The notes beneath the pieces were generated by a model that made no database searches, was not told the origin of the DNA, and saw nothing but the letters and a program-made list of their open reading frames with translations. Shown piece by piece: positions 1 through 6,224 of a DNA stretch of 8,455 nucleotides (the first letter of the stretch is position 1; every line of letters begins with the position of its first letter). Source of the stretch: Alphaproteobacteria bacterium. GTDB lineage: Bacteria > Pseudomonadota > Alphaproteobacteria > Sphingomonadales > Sphingomonadaceae. The translations under genes and the position numbers were made by a program. The stretch covers positions 1-8,455 of the forward strand of contig JAQGLH010000102.1 in the NCBI GenBank assembly GCA_028293005.1, read 5' to 3'.

Positions 1-10
1 ATGCGCGTCA

Positions 11-44
11 GCCAAGCTGCGGCAGGGGCCAAGCTGCGGCAGGG
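11..44. repeat. perfect 17-bp tandem duplication ahead of the P450 gene
   Basis: The unit GCCAAGCTGCGGCAGGG occurs twice with no gap (11-27 and 28-44) and no mismatch. The last bases of the second copy, together with the following AGAG, form the purine-rich ribosome binding site of the P450 gene. It looks like a recent replication-slippage duplication. The first copy carries the same AGGGG run but sits too far upstream to serve the start codon. Confidence 0.9.
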
Positions 45-53
45 AGAGCGAAA

Positions 54-1232
54 GTGCCGGACCCGATACCCTCGATCGAGCTCGATCTCTATTCGGACGA
101 GCAGCTTCTCGATCCGTTCGAAAACTATCGCAAGCTGCGCGATCTCGGGCCGCTGGTCTATCTCGAAAACCTCGGCATGTACGTCGCCGCCCGCTATCGC
201 GACGTCCGCGAAATCCTCGAACGGCCCGACGTCTTCATCTCGGGTAACGGCGTGATGATGAACGACATTGTCAACGACGCCTTCAAGGGCGGCATCGGCC
301 TGTGCTCGGATGGCGAGGAGCATCGGCGCATCCGCCGTGTCGAGGCGCGCCCGCTCAGTCCGCGCGCGTTGCGCGAACTGCGCGACACGATCGCCGCCGA
401 AGCCGCGGCGGTGGTCGACGATCTCACCGGCCGGCGCACATTCGATGCGGCCACCGAACTGGCGCAATATCTTCCGCTGCGCATCGTCTCCACCCTGGTC
501 GGGCTGCCCGAGGAAGGGCGCGAGCGGATGCTCGACTGGGCCGCAGCCAATTTCGATTCGTTCGGCCCGCTCAGTCCGCGCGCCAGCGGCGCGCTGGGCG
601 TGTTTCAGGAAATGTACGATTATGCGATGACCCACTGCGCACCGGAAAAGCTCAAGCCGGGGAGCTGGGCGGCGATGCTGCACGAGGCAGCCGACAATGG
701 CGAGATCAGCGAGAATGAAGCGCGGCTGATGGCTTTGTCCTATGTCGCGCCGTCGCTCGACACGACGATCTTCGCGATCTCGAGCGCGGTGTGGCTGTTC
801 GCCAACCATCCCGACCAATGGCAGGCGGTGCGCGCCGATCCGGCGCTGATCCCGAACGCGATCAACGAGGTGATCCGCATCGAATCTCCGATCCAGGGGT
901 TCTCGCGCTATGCGGCCGCCGATTTCGATCTCGACGGCGTCACCGTCCCTGCGCACTCGCGCGTGATCATCCTGTTCGGCTCGGCCAACCGCGACGAGCG
1001 GCACTGGGGCAACCCGGAGGCTTTCGACGTCCGGCGTCGGGACGCGGGCGACCAGCTCGGGTTCGGCCATGGCGAGCATCTGTGCATCGGCAACAATCTC
1101 GCGCGGATGGAAATGGCGGCGTTGTTCCAGGCGTTGAGCGGGAAGGTGGGCGAATTCGAGCTGGTCGCGGCGGAGCGCGTCCTCAACAGCACGTTGCGCG
1201 GTTTCCAAAAGCTCGAGGTGACGGTCCACTGA
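54..1232 (+). CDS. cytochrome P450
   Basis: Soluble bacterial class I-type cytochrome P450 of 392 residues, a normal length, with no signal peptide or membrane anchor. The heme-binding loop is FGHGEHLCIG (residues 337-346), with Cys344 as the axial thiolate. The K-helix ExxR motif is Glu272-Val-Ile-Arg275, and a meander motif NPEAFDVRR lies before the heme loop. The I-helix reads APSLDTT (232-238): the acid-threonine pair Asp236/Thr237 used for oxygen activation is kept, but the usual Ala-Gly before it is Pro-Ser. The start is GTG at 54, with AGGGAGAG at 41-48. By family, it would hydroxylate a small organic substrate using electrons from a ferredoxin and ferredoxin reductase; neither is in the window, so substrate and CYP family are unknown. 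The window starts just upstream, so an operon partner before it cannot be excluded. Confidence 0.95.
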   Translation: MPDPIPSIELDLYSDEQLLDPFENYRKLRDLGPLVYLENLGMYVAARYRDVREILERPDVFISGNGVMMNDIVNDAFKGGIGLCSDGEEHRRIRRVEARPLSPRALRELRDTIAAEAAAVVDDLTGRRTFDAATELAQYLPLRIVSTLVGLPEEGRERMLDWAAANFDSFGPLSPRASGALGVFQEMYDYAMTHCAPEKLKPGSWAAMLHEAADNGEISENEARLMALSYVAPSLDTTIFAISSAVWLFANHPDQWQAVRADPALIPNAINEVIRIESPIQGFSRYAAADFDLDGVTVPAHSRVIILFGSANRDERHWGNPEAFDVRRRDAGDQLGFGHGEHLCIGNNLARMEMAALFQALSGKVGEFELVAAERVLNSTLRGFQKLEVTVH

Positions 1233-1249
1233 CGGTTGTCATGATGTAC

Positions 1250-1339
1250 GGTGGCAGTATGCCGGGCGGTGGCCCTATGCTGTGCGGTGGCCCTATGCTG
1301 TGCGGCGGCCCTATGCTGTGCTGCGGCAGTGCCTGTTCT
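1250..1339. repeat. 18-bp tandem repeat, three good and two degenerate units
   Basis: The unit GGTGGCCCTATGCTGTGC is found at 1268-1285 and 1286-1303, and with one change at 1304-1321. A degenerate copy precedes it (1250-1267) and a weaker one follows (1322-1339). It fills most of the gap between the P450 stop codon and the LprI-like gene. The period is a multiple of three, and one frame is open through it into the downstream gene, where it would read as a repeated AVALCC peptide; there is no ribosome binding site for that reading. Confidence 0.85.
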
Positions 1340-1370
1340 CGCGAAAGTTCGCGCACAAGGGAGAGTTGCG

Positions 1371-1733
1371 ATGTCCTTCAGAGCTGCCTCGACCGTCGTC
1401 GCAGCCTTGGCCGGCGCGGCCTTCCTGGCTGGACCGCCGGCCCACGCCGCCAGCTTCAATTGCGGCAAGCCGCGCTACGCCGACGAGCGCGCGATCTGTG
1501 CAAGCCGCGCGCTCAACGATCGCGACGTGACGATGTCGCTGCTGTTCGACCTCGACCGCAGCTTCCTCGCGATGGGCGGGCGCGGCGCGCTTACCGACGG
1601 GCAGGCGGCATGGCTCCGCCAACGGCGGGCGTGCGGCTCGAACCGATCGTGCCTCGCGCGACTCTACGATCGCCGGATCGCCGAGCTTCGCACCGTCATC
1701 GACAAGCAGGTCATTCCGAACGGACCGTTCTAG
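1371..1733 (+). CDS. exported LprI/DUF1311-like small protein
   Basis: A 120-residue protein with a Sec signal peptide (residues 1-26, hydrophobic core AALAGAAFLAG, cleavage likely after AHA). The mature part resembles the lysozyme-inhibitor LprI N-terminal (DUF1311) family: SFNCGKPR..DERAICASRAL near the start, then Q-AAWL-R-RRAC, CLARLYDRRIAEL. Four cysteines (31, 43, 88, 94) are placed to form two disulfides in the periplasm. The start at 1371 is chosen because it begins the signal peptide and has AAGGGAGAG at 1357-1365; the open frame extends upstream through the 18-bp repeat, but without a ribosome binding site. Members of this family are periplasmic and some are linked to lysozyme resistance; the specific role here is unknown. 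Confidence 0.8.
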   Translation: MSFRAASTVVAALAGAAFLAGPPAHAASFNCGKPRYADERAICASRALNDRDVTMSLLFDLDRSFLAMGGRGALTDGQAAWLRQRRACGSNRSCLARLYDRRIAELRTVIDKQVIPNGPF

Positions 1734-1889
1734 CCGCTGTGGAATTTGCCATTCATGCGCGTGGCTCTAAAAAAAATTTGATGGCCATGGGCGCTGCAGC
1801 TCGGCCAGATCGACGGCCAAGTCGCAGATTTTCGCGGGATATTTTTATAGTAAAAACCGGCGCAAATTAGCTTCGTCCACGTACCGGGT

Positions 1890-1917
1890 TTGTCGCTCGA
1901 ACGCGTTAACATATATC
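1890..1917 (+). promoter_or_regulatory. candidate sigma70-type promoter of flp
   Basis: TTGTCG at 1890-1895 and TATATC at 1912-1917, separated by 16 bp, lie in an AT-richer stretch unlike the surrounding DNA. Transcription would begin around 1924, leaving a leader of roughly 70 nt before the pilin start. Judged by eye only. Confidence 0.45.
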
Positions 1918-1995
1918 CAATCCTTTGCCCCCAATCGTTCCGCCGCACAGCTGGTCCCGATGGATCCTGTGGACGAGAACAAAAGGACTGGGGAT

Positions 1996-2157
1996 ATGAC
2001 CTTCTTCAAGATGATCAAAGACACCAAGGCTGCCACCGCGATCGAATACGGCCTCATCGCCGCGCTGATCGCCGTTGCCGCCGTCACCGCGATGAGGAGC
2101 CTGGGCTCGAAGCTGACCACGACCTTCACCAACGTCACGGACAACATGTCGAGCTAA
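1996..2157 (+). CDS. flp: Flp/Fap-type pilin subunit (type IVb prepilin)
   Basis: A 53-residue type IVb pilin. A short charged leader (MTFFKMIKDTKAA) is followed by ATAIEYGLIAALIAV, the Flp signature with Glu17 and Tyr18 at mature positions +5/+6, then a hydrophobic helix and a polar tail. By family it is cleaved by a CpaA/TadV prepilin peptidase and assembled by the Tad/Cpa machinery into adhesive pili. The usual Gly at -1 of the cleavage site is Ala12. ATG 1996 is preferred (GGGGA at 1990-1994 just upstream, modest spacing); an in-frame ATG at 1960 would add 12 polar residues untypical for the family. No tad/cpa assembly genes lie beside it, so it is an isolated pilin gene, probably served by a locus elsewhere. 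Confidence 0.92.
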   Translation: MTFFKMIKDTKAATAIEYGLIAALIAVAAVTAMRSLGSKLTTTFTNVTDNMSS

Positions 2158-2164
2158 GGCGAAG

Positions 2165-2198
2165 GGCACGGGCCGGGGATCATTCTCCGGCCCGTGCC
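2165..2198 (+). terminator. hairpin terminator after flp, possibly bidirectional
   Basis: A perfect 12-bp stem, GGCACGGGCCGG at 2165-2176 pairing with CCGGCCCGTGCC at 2187-2198, with a 10-nt loop, begins 7 nt after the flp stop codon. The T-tract is poor (ATTCATCGTCG). Since the next gene converges from the right, the symmetric stem could act in both directions. Confidence 0.75.
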
Positions 2199-2211
2199 AT
2201 TCATCGTCGTT

Positions 2212-2265
2212 CGGGAACCGGCCGCTGCGACCCACAGGCCGGGAACCGGCCGCTGCGACCCACAG
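2212..2265. repeat. 26-bp tandem duplication between flp and the kinase gene
   Basis: An identical 26-bp unit, beginning CGGGAACCGGCCGC and ending GACCCACAG, occurs at 2212-2237 and 2240-2265, with a 2-bp spacer (period 28). It lies in the short convergent intergenic region and shows no coding potential. Confidence 0.9.
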
Positions 2266-2288
2266 CCGAAGGCACGAGTTGCGGCAGG

Positions 2289-3269
2289 TCAGTCGCCGGC
2301 CAGCCTGACTATCGCGTCCAATCCGTCATCCGCCCATATCAGCTCGATGCCGCCGCCGCGCGACGCCAGCACGCGCGACATCAGCGCAAGGCCCTGGCCG
2401 CCATCGCGTTCACGGCTGGCGACCGCGCGGTTCGATCGCTCCGACCAGGTCAGCTCGATCGTTCCTCCCGCAGCCACGCTCGCGACGCGCACGCTGCCTC
2501 GCGCGCTGAGCGCCCCGTGCTTGGTCGAGTTGACGGCAAGCTCGCCGAGCACCAGCGCCAGCGCATCGACTTGCGCCTGGCCCAATTTGACCTCCGCCGC
2601 CGCCTCGATCGCGATCGGGCATTCGGGCGTGGAATAAGGGTGCAGCAGCGCGGGGACGAGCTCGCCGAGCAGGCAGGCGTCGCTGTCCGCTTTCATCGTC
2701 TGGGCGATGCCGAGCGCGGTCAGCCGGTCGATCATCTCGTGGGCGAAACCTTGCTGCTCCGGCTTTCCCTTCGAATAAGCCGACAGCAGGCTGCCCACGA
2801 CGACATAATTGTTGCGCAGGCGATGGCGCATCTCGGCCGCCACGGCATCGCGCAACGCGCTGTGGTTGACGCGCTCGGTGATGTCGCGCGACGTGGCGAT
2901 ATAGCCCTCGATGCTTCCACCCGGGCCGCGCAGCGGCGAGACGCTGACGTCCCACCACCGCGGCGTTCCTTTCGCGGTCGGGCAGAACGCCTCGAACCGC
3001 GCCTGCTCCCCGGACTGCGCGATCTCGATCGCATCCGCGATCTGCAAACGCGCTTCCTCCGGCCAGAGAGCAGCCCAGTACTGGCCCTTGATCGTGCAGA
3101 AGTCGTCGATCTCCATCGCGCACTGGCCGTTGCGGTTCATGTAATCGACGGTGCCGTTCGGGCCGATCACCTTGATGCAATCCGCGCTCTGATCGAGAAT
3201 CGCGGCGAGCATCTCCCGGGAGGCGGTGGTGAAAGCCGACGCCAGGTCCGGCAGCTCCATGGTGCTCAT
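2289..3269 (-). CDS. PAS-domain sensor histidine kinase, HWE/HisKA_2 type
   Basis: Predicted cytoplasmic kinase of 326 residues without membrane segments. Residues about 20-135 form a PAS domain ending in the PAC-like GYIATSRDITERV. The phosphoacceptor region is AEMRHRLRNN with His149, followed by the ATPase domain: N-box LGELAVNSTKHGALS (Asn247), a WSE motif (Trp275, Glu277) typical of HWE kinases, and G-box GGQGLALM (290-297). By family it autophosphorylates on His149 and passes the phosphate to a separate response regulator; none is in the window. In alphaproteobacteria this family often feeds the PhyR/EcfG stress pathway, which is only suggestive here. ATG 3269 is the most natural start though its ribosome binding site is weak; GTG 3275 or ATG 3260 are alternatives. 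The frame is open further upstream, but that part overlaps the dipeptidase gene and has no domain content. The gene lies 70 bp downstream of the dipeptidase on the same strand. Confidence 0.9.
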   Translation of the reverse strand: MSTMELPDLASAFTTASREMLAAILDQSADCIKVIGPNGTVDYMNRNGQCAMEIDDFCTIKGQYWAALWPEEARLQIADAIEIAQSGEQARFEAFCPTAKGTPRWWDVSVSPLRGPGGSIEGYIATSRDITERVNHSALRDAVAAEMRHRLRNNYVVVGSLLSAYSKGKPEQQGFAHEMIDRLTALGIAQTMKADSDACLLGELVPALLHPYSTPECPIAIEAAAEVKLGQAQVDALALVLGELAVNSTKHGALSARGSVRVASVAAGGTIELTWSERSNRAVASRERDGGQGLALMSRVLASRGGGIELIWADDGLDAIVRLAGD

Positions 3270-3320
3270 CGCCACTGCGCTAGCACGCCGCGCCGCCCGG
3301 CGACAGGCGCGCGCCGACGA

Positions 3321-3331
3321 GGGGGGCCCCC
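3321..3331. other. GC palindrome between dipeptidase and kinase genes
   Basis: The 70-bp gap between the two minus-strand genes is almost entirely G and C and contains GGGGGGCCCCC at 3321-3331. It could fold into a compact hairpin but has no T-tract, so I do not call it a terminator. Confidence 0.4.
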
Positions 3332-3339
3332 GGCGCCAC

Positions 3340-4539
3340 TCAAACCCGCTTGGGCGCGCGCTTGGCCGGTGCCCTGGCGTCGATCGCGGCCTGCCAGACG
3401 CGCAGCACGTTGCCGCCCCATAATTTGGCGATGTCCCGGTCGCTGTAACCGCGCTTCTTGAGCTCGGCGGTGACGTTCGCGCTGTCGGCATCGCTGTTCC
3501 AGCCGACCACGCCGCCACCATGATTGAAGTCGCTCGAAAGCCCGACATGGTCGACGCCGATCCGCTTCACCGCATAATCGACCGAATCGATGAAGTCGGC
3601 GAGCGTCGCCTTGGGCTCGCGCTCGGTGATCTCGTGGTAACGCCGATCGTATTCCTTCTGCTTTTCGGGCGAGAGGCCGGCGCTGCCTTGCTCCGAAAGG
3701 CCGTAGCTGCGGCGGAGCGCGGCGACCTGCGCCATCGTCGCGGCGCTGCGCGCTTTGACCCAGGCGCTGAACGCGTTGATCGCGACCACGCCGCGCTTGG
3801 CCTTGATCGCGTCCAGCTGCGCATCGGTGAGGTTGCGCGGATGGTCGACGATGGCGCGGATGTTCGAATGGCTGGCGATCACCGGCGCCCGGCTGAGCGC
3901 CAGTGCCTGCGCGAAGCCTTTTTCCGAAAGCTGCGACACGTCGATCAGGATACCGAGATCGTTGAGACGCGCGATCGCCTGGCGCCCGAGCGGCGTCAGG
4001 CCGCCGTTCTGGTCTGCGACCTCGCCGCGCTCGAGCGCGGGCCGGGATGAATCGGCGAACTGGTTGTGGCCGGCATGGACGAAGCCGACGATGCGGACGC
4101 CGCGGGCGTGCCAGCGGTCGAATGCGTCGAGGTCGCTGCCGACGGGCCAGGGGTTGAGCATGCTTTCGATCACCGCGAAGCGGCCGCTGGCGATGATCTT
4201 GCGGACGTCCGCGGGCGAGAGGGCAAGCCCCGCGCGGCCCGGGTTGCGCTCCGCGATGGCGTGGATCGCCGCGTCGCGGGTGACGAGATCCTTCTGCGCC
4301 TGCGCCAGCGCTTCGGGCGTGCCGTCGCCCTGGCGAACGAACAAGGCGATCGAGCCGGCGGTGAGGCCGCCCGCGCGCGCCTTTTCGAGATCGAATTGCG
4401 AGCTGGGGTCGGAAAGGCCCGTCCAGCCGGGCGTCGAGGCCGACGCCGGCAGATCGAAATGCGCGTCGAGGCGCAGCGACTGCGCGGCGGCAGGGCCGGC
4501 GAGGGTCAGCATGAGCAGGGCGAGCAGGCGATGTTTCAT
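3340..4539 (-). CDS. exported membrane dipeptidase-like protein (peptidase family M19)
   Basis: A 399-residue protein with a signal peptide (1-20, MKHRLLALLM..., cleavage after AAAQ). The M19 renal-dipeptidase fold is recognisable: zinc-ligand motif AHFDLP (His27, Asp29), bridging Glu125 in VIES, FVHAGHN (His155), ASHSNIRA (His224), DHPRN (Arg235), SSDFN (Asp337) and the C-terminal GGNVLRVW. By family it hydrolyses dipeptides or related amide substrates in the periplasm with two zinc ions. The second-metal His expected at the position of human DPEP1 His198 is Gln203 here (IDVSQLS, CAG codon at 3931-3933); the other ligands are present, so activity or metal content may differ from the classic enzyme. 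ATG 4539 is chosen for the signal peptide and AAGGA just upstream; an earlier in-frame start would add a polar stretch in front of the signal peptide. Confidence 0.93.
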   Translation of the reverse strand: MKHRLLALLMLTLAGPAAAQSLRLDAHFDLPASASTPGWTGLSDPSSQFDLEKARAGGLTAGSIALFVRQGDGTPEALAQAQKDLVTRDAAIHAIAERNPGRAGLALSPADVRKIIASGRFAVIESMLNPWPVGSDLDAFDRWHARGVRIVGFVHAGHNQFADSSRPALERGEVADQNGGLTPLGRQAIARLNDLGILIDVSQLSEKGFAQALALSRAPVIASHSNIRAIVDHPRNLTDAQLDAIKAKRGVVAINAFSAWVKARSAATMAQVAALRRSYGLSEQGSAGLSPEKQKEYDRRYHEITEREPKATLADFIDSVDYAVKRIGVDHVGLSSDFNHGGGVVGWNSDADSANVTAELKKRGYSDRDIAKLWGGNVLRVWQAAIDARAPAKRAPKRV

Positions 4540-4563
4540 TCTTCGTCCTTTTTCCGATGCCTG

Positions 4564-4600
4564 CTTGGAAACCGCCGGGTCAGGCGAGTCAAGCCTCGCC
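4564..4600 (-). promoter_or_regulatory. candidate dipeptidase promoter with overlapping dyad
   Basis: On the minus strand, TTGACT (4592-4587) and TCCAAG (4569-4564) are spaced by 17 bp and lie 25-50 bp before the dipeptidase start. The -35 box is embedded in an inverted repeat, GGCGAG at 4583-4588 and CTCGCC at 4595-4600, as an operator might be. The -10 box is a weak match, so this remains tentative. Confidence 0.35.
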
Positions 4601-4740
4601 AAGGCCACGCGACCTGGGTCAGAGAGGCCAGCCTGGTTCGAGCGAGGTTTGACGGGATCAGGCGGACGGAACCACCGCGCGGGCGCTGCCGCGCGGCGGC
4701 CGAGCGCAACGCCGGCGGCTCGAACCGACCGGGGACGAGC

Positions 4741-5277
4741 CTAGCGGGTTTGCCCGCCCCACTTGGTCGCAGCTTGCGCCGGCAGCGGTGCCGAGAATGC
4801 AAGCCCGAGCAAATCGCCCTCGATCCAACGTACATGCGCCGGAACGATGATGCCGCCTTCGAAACGCACCTCGAGCGCGGTGTTCGGAGCAAGACCCACC
4901 GGATCATCGCCCATCAGGCCGCCGGCGGAGAGATTGCGAAGCGCAAAGGAATGCGGCGAGCCGTCGACGAGCATCTGCAGGGTCCGGCCGGCGGCCTTGA
5001 TCCGCTCGTGCCTGCGCCGCTCCTCCCAGTCGATTTCGGTGAGCGGGTCGCTCGCATAGCGGCTCGCCTCGACCCTGCCGTCGGCCCACAGCTTGGCTTC
5101 GGCAAGCGCGATCGCAGTGCCGCAGAAGCTGCATTCGGCGGTGATGCGGCCGACGTACCAATTGGCTCGGCCGCAGCCGGGACAGCGGTTGGTCTCGTTG
5201 CTTCGATAGACGACATGATGGCCGCGTGCCGCGACATCGATCCGACCTGCCTTTTCGAAGATAGCAAGCTTGTTCAA
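4741..5277 (-). CDS. zinc-ribbon plus PilZ domain protein (putative c-di-GMP receptor)
   Basis: A 178-residue soluble protein of two modules. Residues about 11-60 hold a four-cysteine ribbon, Cys32-PG-Cys35 and Cys49-SF-Cys52 (CX2C-X13-CX2C), in the context NRCPGCGRANWYVGR. Residues about 85-165 form a PilZ domain with both c-di-GMP motifs: RRHER (Arg88/Arg92) and NLSAGG (115-120). By family, PilZ proteins bind c-di-GMP and alter motility, adhesion or polysaccharide output; the target is unknown. The start is taken as TTG 5277, 7 nt after a strong GAGGGAG; another TTG at 5316 keeps the frame open but lacks such a site. The ribbon is repeated as a stand-alone protein at 6225-6464. It lies 201 bp upstream of the dipeptidase on the same strand and diverges from the gene at 5504. 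Confidence 0.85.
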   Translation of the reverse strand: MNKLAIFEKAGRIDVAARGHHVVYRSNETNRCPGCGRANWYVGRITAECSFCGTAIALAEAKLWADGRVEASRYASDPLTEIDWEERRRHERIKAAGRTLQMLVDGSPHSFALRNLSAGGLMGDDPVGLAPNTALEVRFEGGIIVPAHVRWIEGDLLGLAFSAPLPAQAATKWGGQTR

Positions 5278-5450
5278 GACAGCACTCCCTCGCCCTTGCT
5301 TGGGCAAAAGCTTCAATAAATGCCGTGGCTTGATTTTCGGTTACGACGCTATCCGCCCCGATACTGCTCGTCAGGACGCCGCCGATCGCCACCATTCCGC
5401 CGAATTCACGAACAATCCGTCTCGCCGGGCTAGAACTTGTGCGTCCGCAG

Positions 5451-5476
5451 GGAACCGCGAAGCGCGCACCTCCGTT
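5451..5476 (+). promoter_or_regulatory. EcfG-type general stress promoter
   Basis: GGAAC at 5451-5455 and CGTT at 5473-5476 with exactly 17 bp between them match the known alphaproteobacterial EcfG (PhyR-NepR-EcfG general stress response) promoter consensus. The -10 element lies 27 bp before the ATG at 5504, leaving a short leader that contains the ribosome binding site. I found no other GGAAC/CGTT pair with suitable spacing upstream of a gene in the window. Confidence 0.7.
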
Positions 5477-5503
5477 GGGCATCTTCCTTTGCAGGAGACT
5501 GTC

Positions 5504-5731
5504 ATGGCACAAGAATTCCTGAAATCCATCGTCAAATCCATGGTCGCGATCGGGCTCGTCGTGGCGCCCTTGCCGGCGCTGGCGCAGACCGGTGACGCAA
5601 CCGTCGCGGAAGCCCAGGGCCCCCAGGGCGCGAGCCTGTGGATCGGCATCCTGATGGGCGCGGCCGTGCTCGCGCTGATCTTCGCGCACAACGACATTTT
5701 CGGGAATAACGACAAGCCTGTCAGCCCCTGA
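5504..5731 (+). CDS. small exported or membrane protein of unknown function
   Basis: A 75-residue protein I do not recognise by family. Residues 1-28 look like a signal peptide (hydrophobic VAIGLVVAPLPAL, cleavage likely after ALA), followed by a short linker and one transmembrane helix (about 44-61, LWIGILMGAAVLALIFAH), then an acidic, polar tail ending in DKPVSP. If the signal is cleaved, the protein would be a short single-pass inner-membrane protein. It starts at ATG 5504 with AGGAG at 5493-5497. It stands alone between an EcfG-type promoter and a hairpin terminator, suggesting a monocistronic general stress gene. Confidence 0.8.
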   Translation: MAQEFLKSIVKSMVAIGLVVAPLPALAQTGDATVAEAQGPQGASLWIGILMGAAVLALIFAHNDIFGNNDKPVSP

Positions 5732-5736
5732 TTCAA

Positions 5737-5774
5737 AGGGCTGGCGCCAAGGGCATCGTTTGGCGCCGCGCCCT
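5737..5774 (+). terminator. hairpin terminator after the small membrane protein gene
   Basis: The stem GGCGCCAA (5743-5750) pairs with TTGGCGCC (5760-5767) around a 9-nt loop and is extended by AGGGC (5737-5741) with GCCCT (5770-5774) across a small internal bulge. It starts 6 nt after the stop codon. No T-tract follows, as is common in GC-rich genomes. Confidence 0.65.
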
Positions 5775-6224
5775 AGCGGGGCAGACGTGCGGCCCGACGG
5801 CTAAATCCACTGGCGTGCCGGTGTTCGGCCCGCTCGCCATGGCTGGCACGCGCCGATCGTCACGCGTGATCTTCCGCGGTTTTGGATAGGGCCAACGACA
5901 ACGCTGGTGGGCCTCATCGACTTCATCGTGGCTTTCGAGCGCCGACAATCACAAGCGCCGATAATGTTCACAGGGACGGCGTTGCCGTTCCCATTTCGTG
6001 CCCGTGCGGGCGGCGCGGCCGAGCCGCCGCGGTGCCCGAAGCGCTCGGATTCCGGCCGGGTCTGAACGCGCGCGCGGTGAGTCAGAGCGACAATTCAACT
6101 GCTTAGCCACCGAGACGACTGTTGCGGGGGAGTCACAAATTCAAACATTCGAGCCGGCACATGTAGAGAACGCTTCGTCGCTGAATCGCAACGATGCTAA
6201 GTGGAGCCGAGAGGAGTGATGCAG
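5775..6224. other. 450-bp intergenic region without a supported gene
   Basis: No open frame here has both a ribosome binding site and a protein-like composition. It contains a near-perfect 12-bp direct repeat, AGCGCCGACAAT at 5938-5949 and AGCGCCGATAAT at 5954-5965 (period 16), and a GC inverted repeat, GGCGGC 6009-6014 with GCCGCC 6023-6028. The final 100 bases are less GC-rich and probably hold the promoter of the gene at 6225, but I see no convincing -35/-10 pair. Confidence 0.5.

Noticed and set aside
1250..1339. CRISPR-like array
   Set aside because: The 18-bp units abut directly with no unique spacers, so this is a plain tandem repeat.
1251..1370. Upstream GTG start for the LprI-like gene
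   Set aside because: No ribosome binding site, and it would bury a clear signal peptide behind a Cys-rich repeat.
1842..1856. TTTTTA/TAAAAA inverted repeat as a terminator of the LprI-like gene
   Set aside because: The stem is only A-T pairs and lies over 100 bp after the stop; it is better seen as part of the AT-rich region before flp.
2212..2242. GGAAC in the 26-bp repeats as EcfG promoters
   Set aside because: Neither copy has CGTT at 16-17 bp, and neither precedes a plus-strand gene.
1890..3461. 523-codon open frame on the plus strand
   Set aside because: It is antisense to the kinase, crosses the flp gene out of frame and is Arg/Ala-rich, as expected for a shadow in GC-rich DNA.
3270..3548. 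N-terminal extension of the kinase to 419 residues
   Set aside because: The added part overlaps the dipeptidase coding region, is low-complexity Arg/Ser/Pro and contains no domain.
4904..5689. 261-codon open frame on the minus strand
   Set aside because: It overlaps the PilZ gene in another frame and runs antisense through the EcfG promoter and the gene at 5504; composition is Arg-rich and shadow-like.
5882..6106. 74-codon open frame in the large intergenic region
   Set aside because: TTG start without a ribosome binding site and no protein-like pattern.
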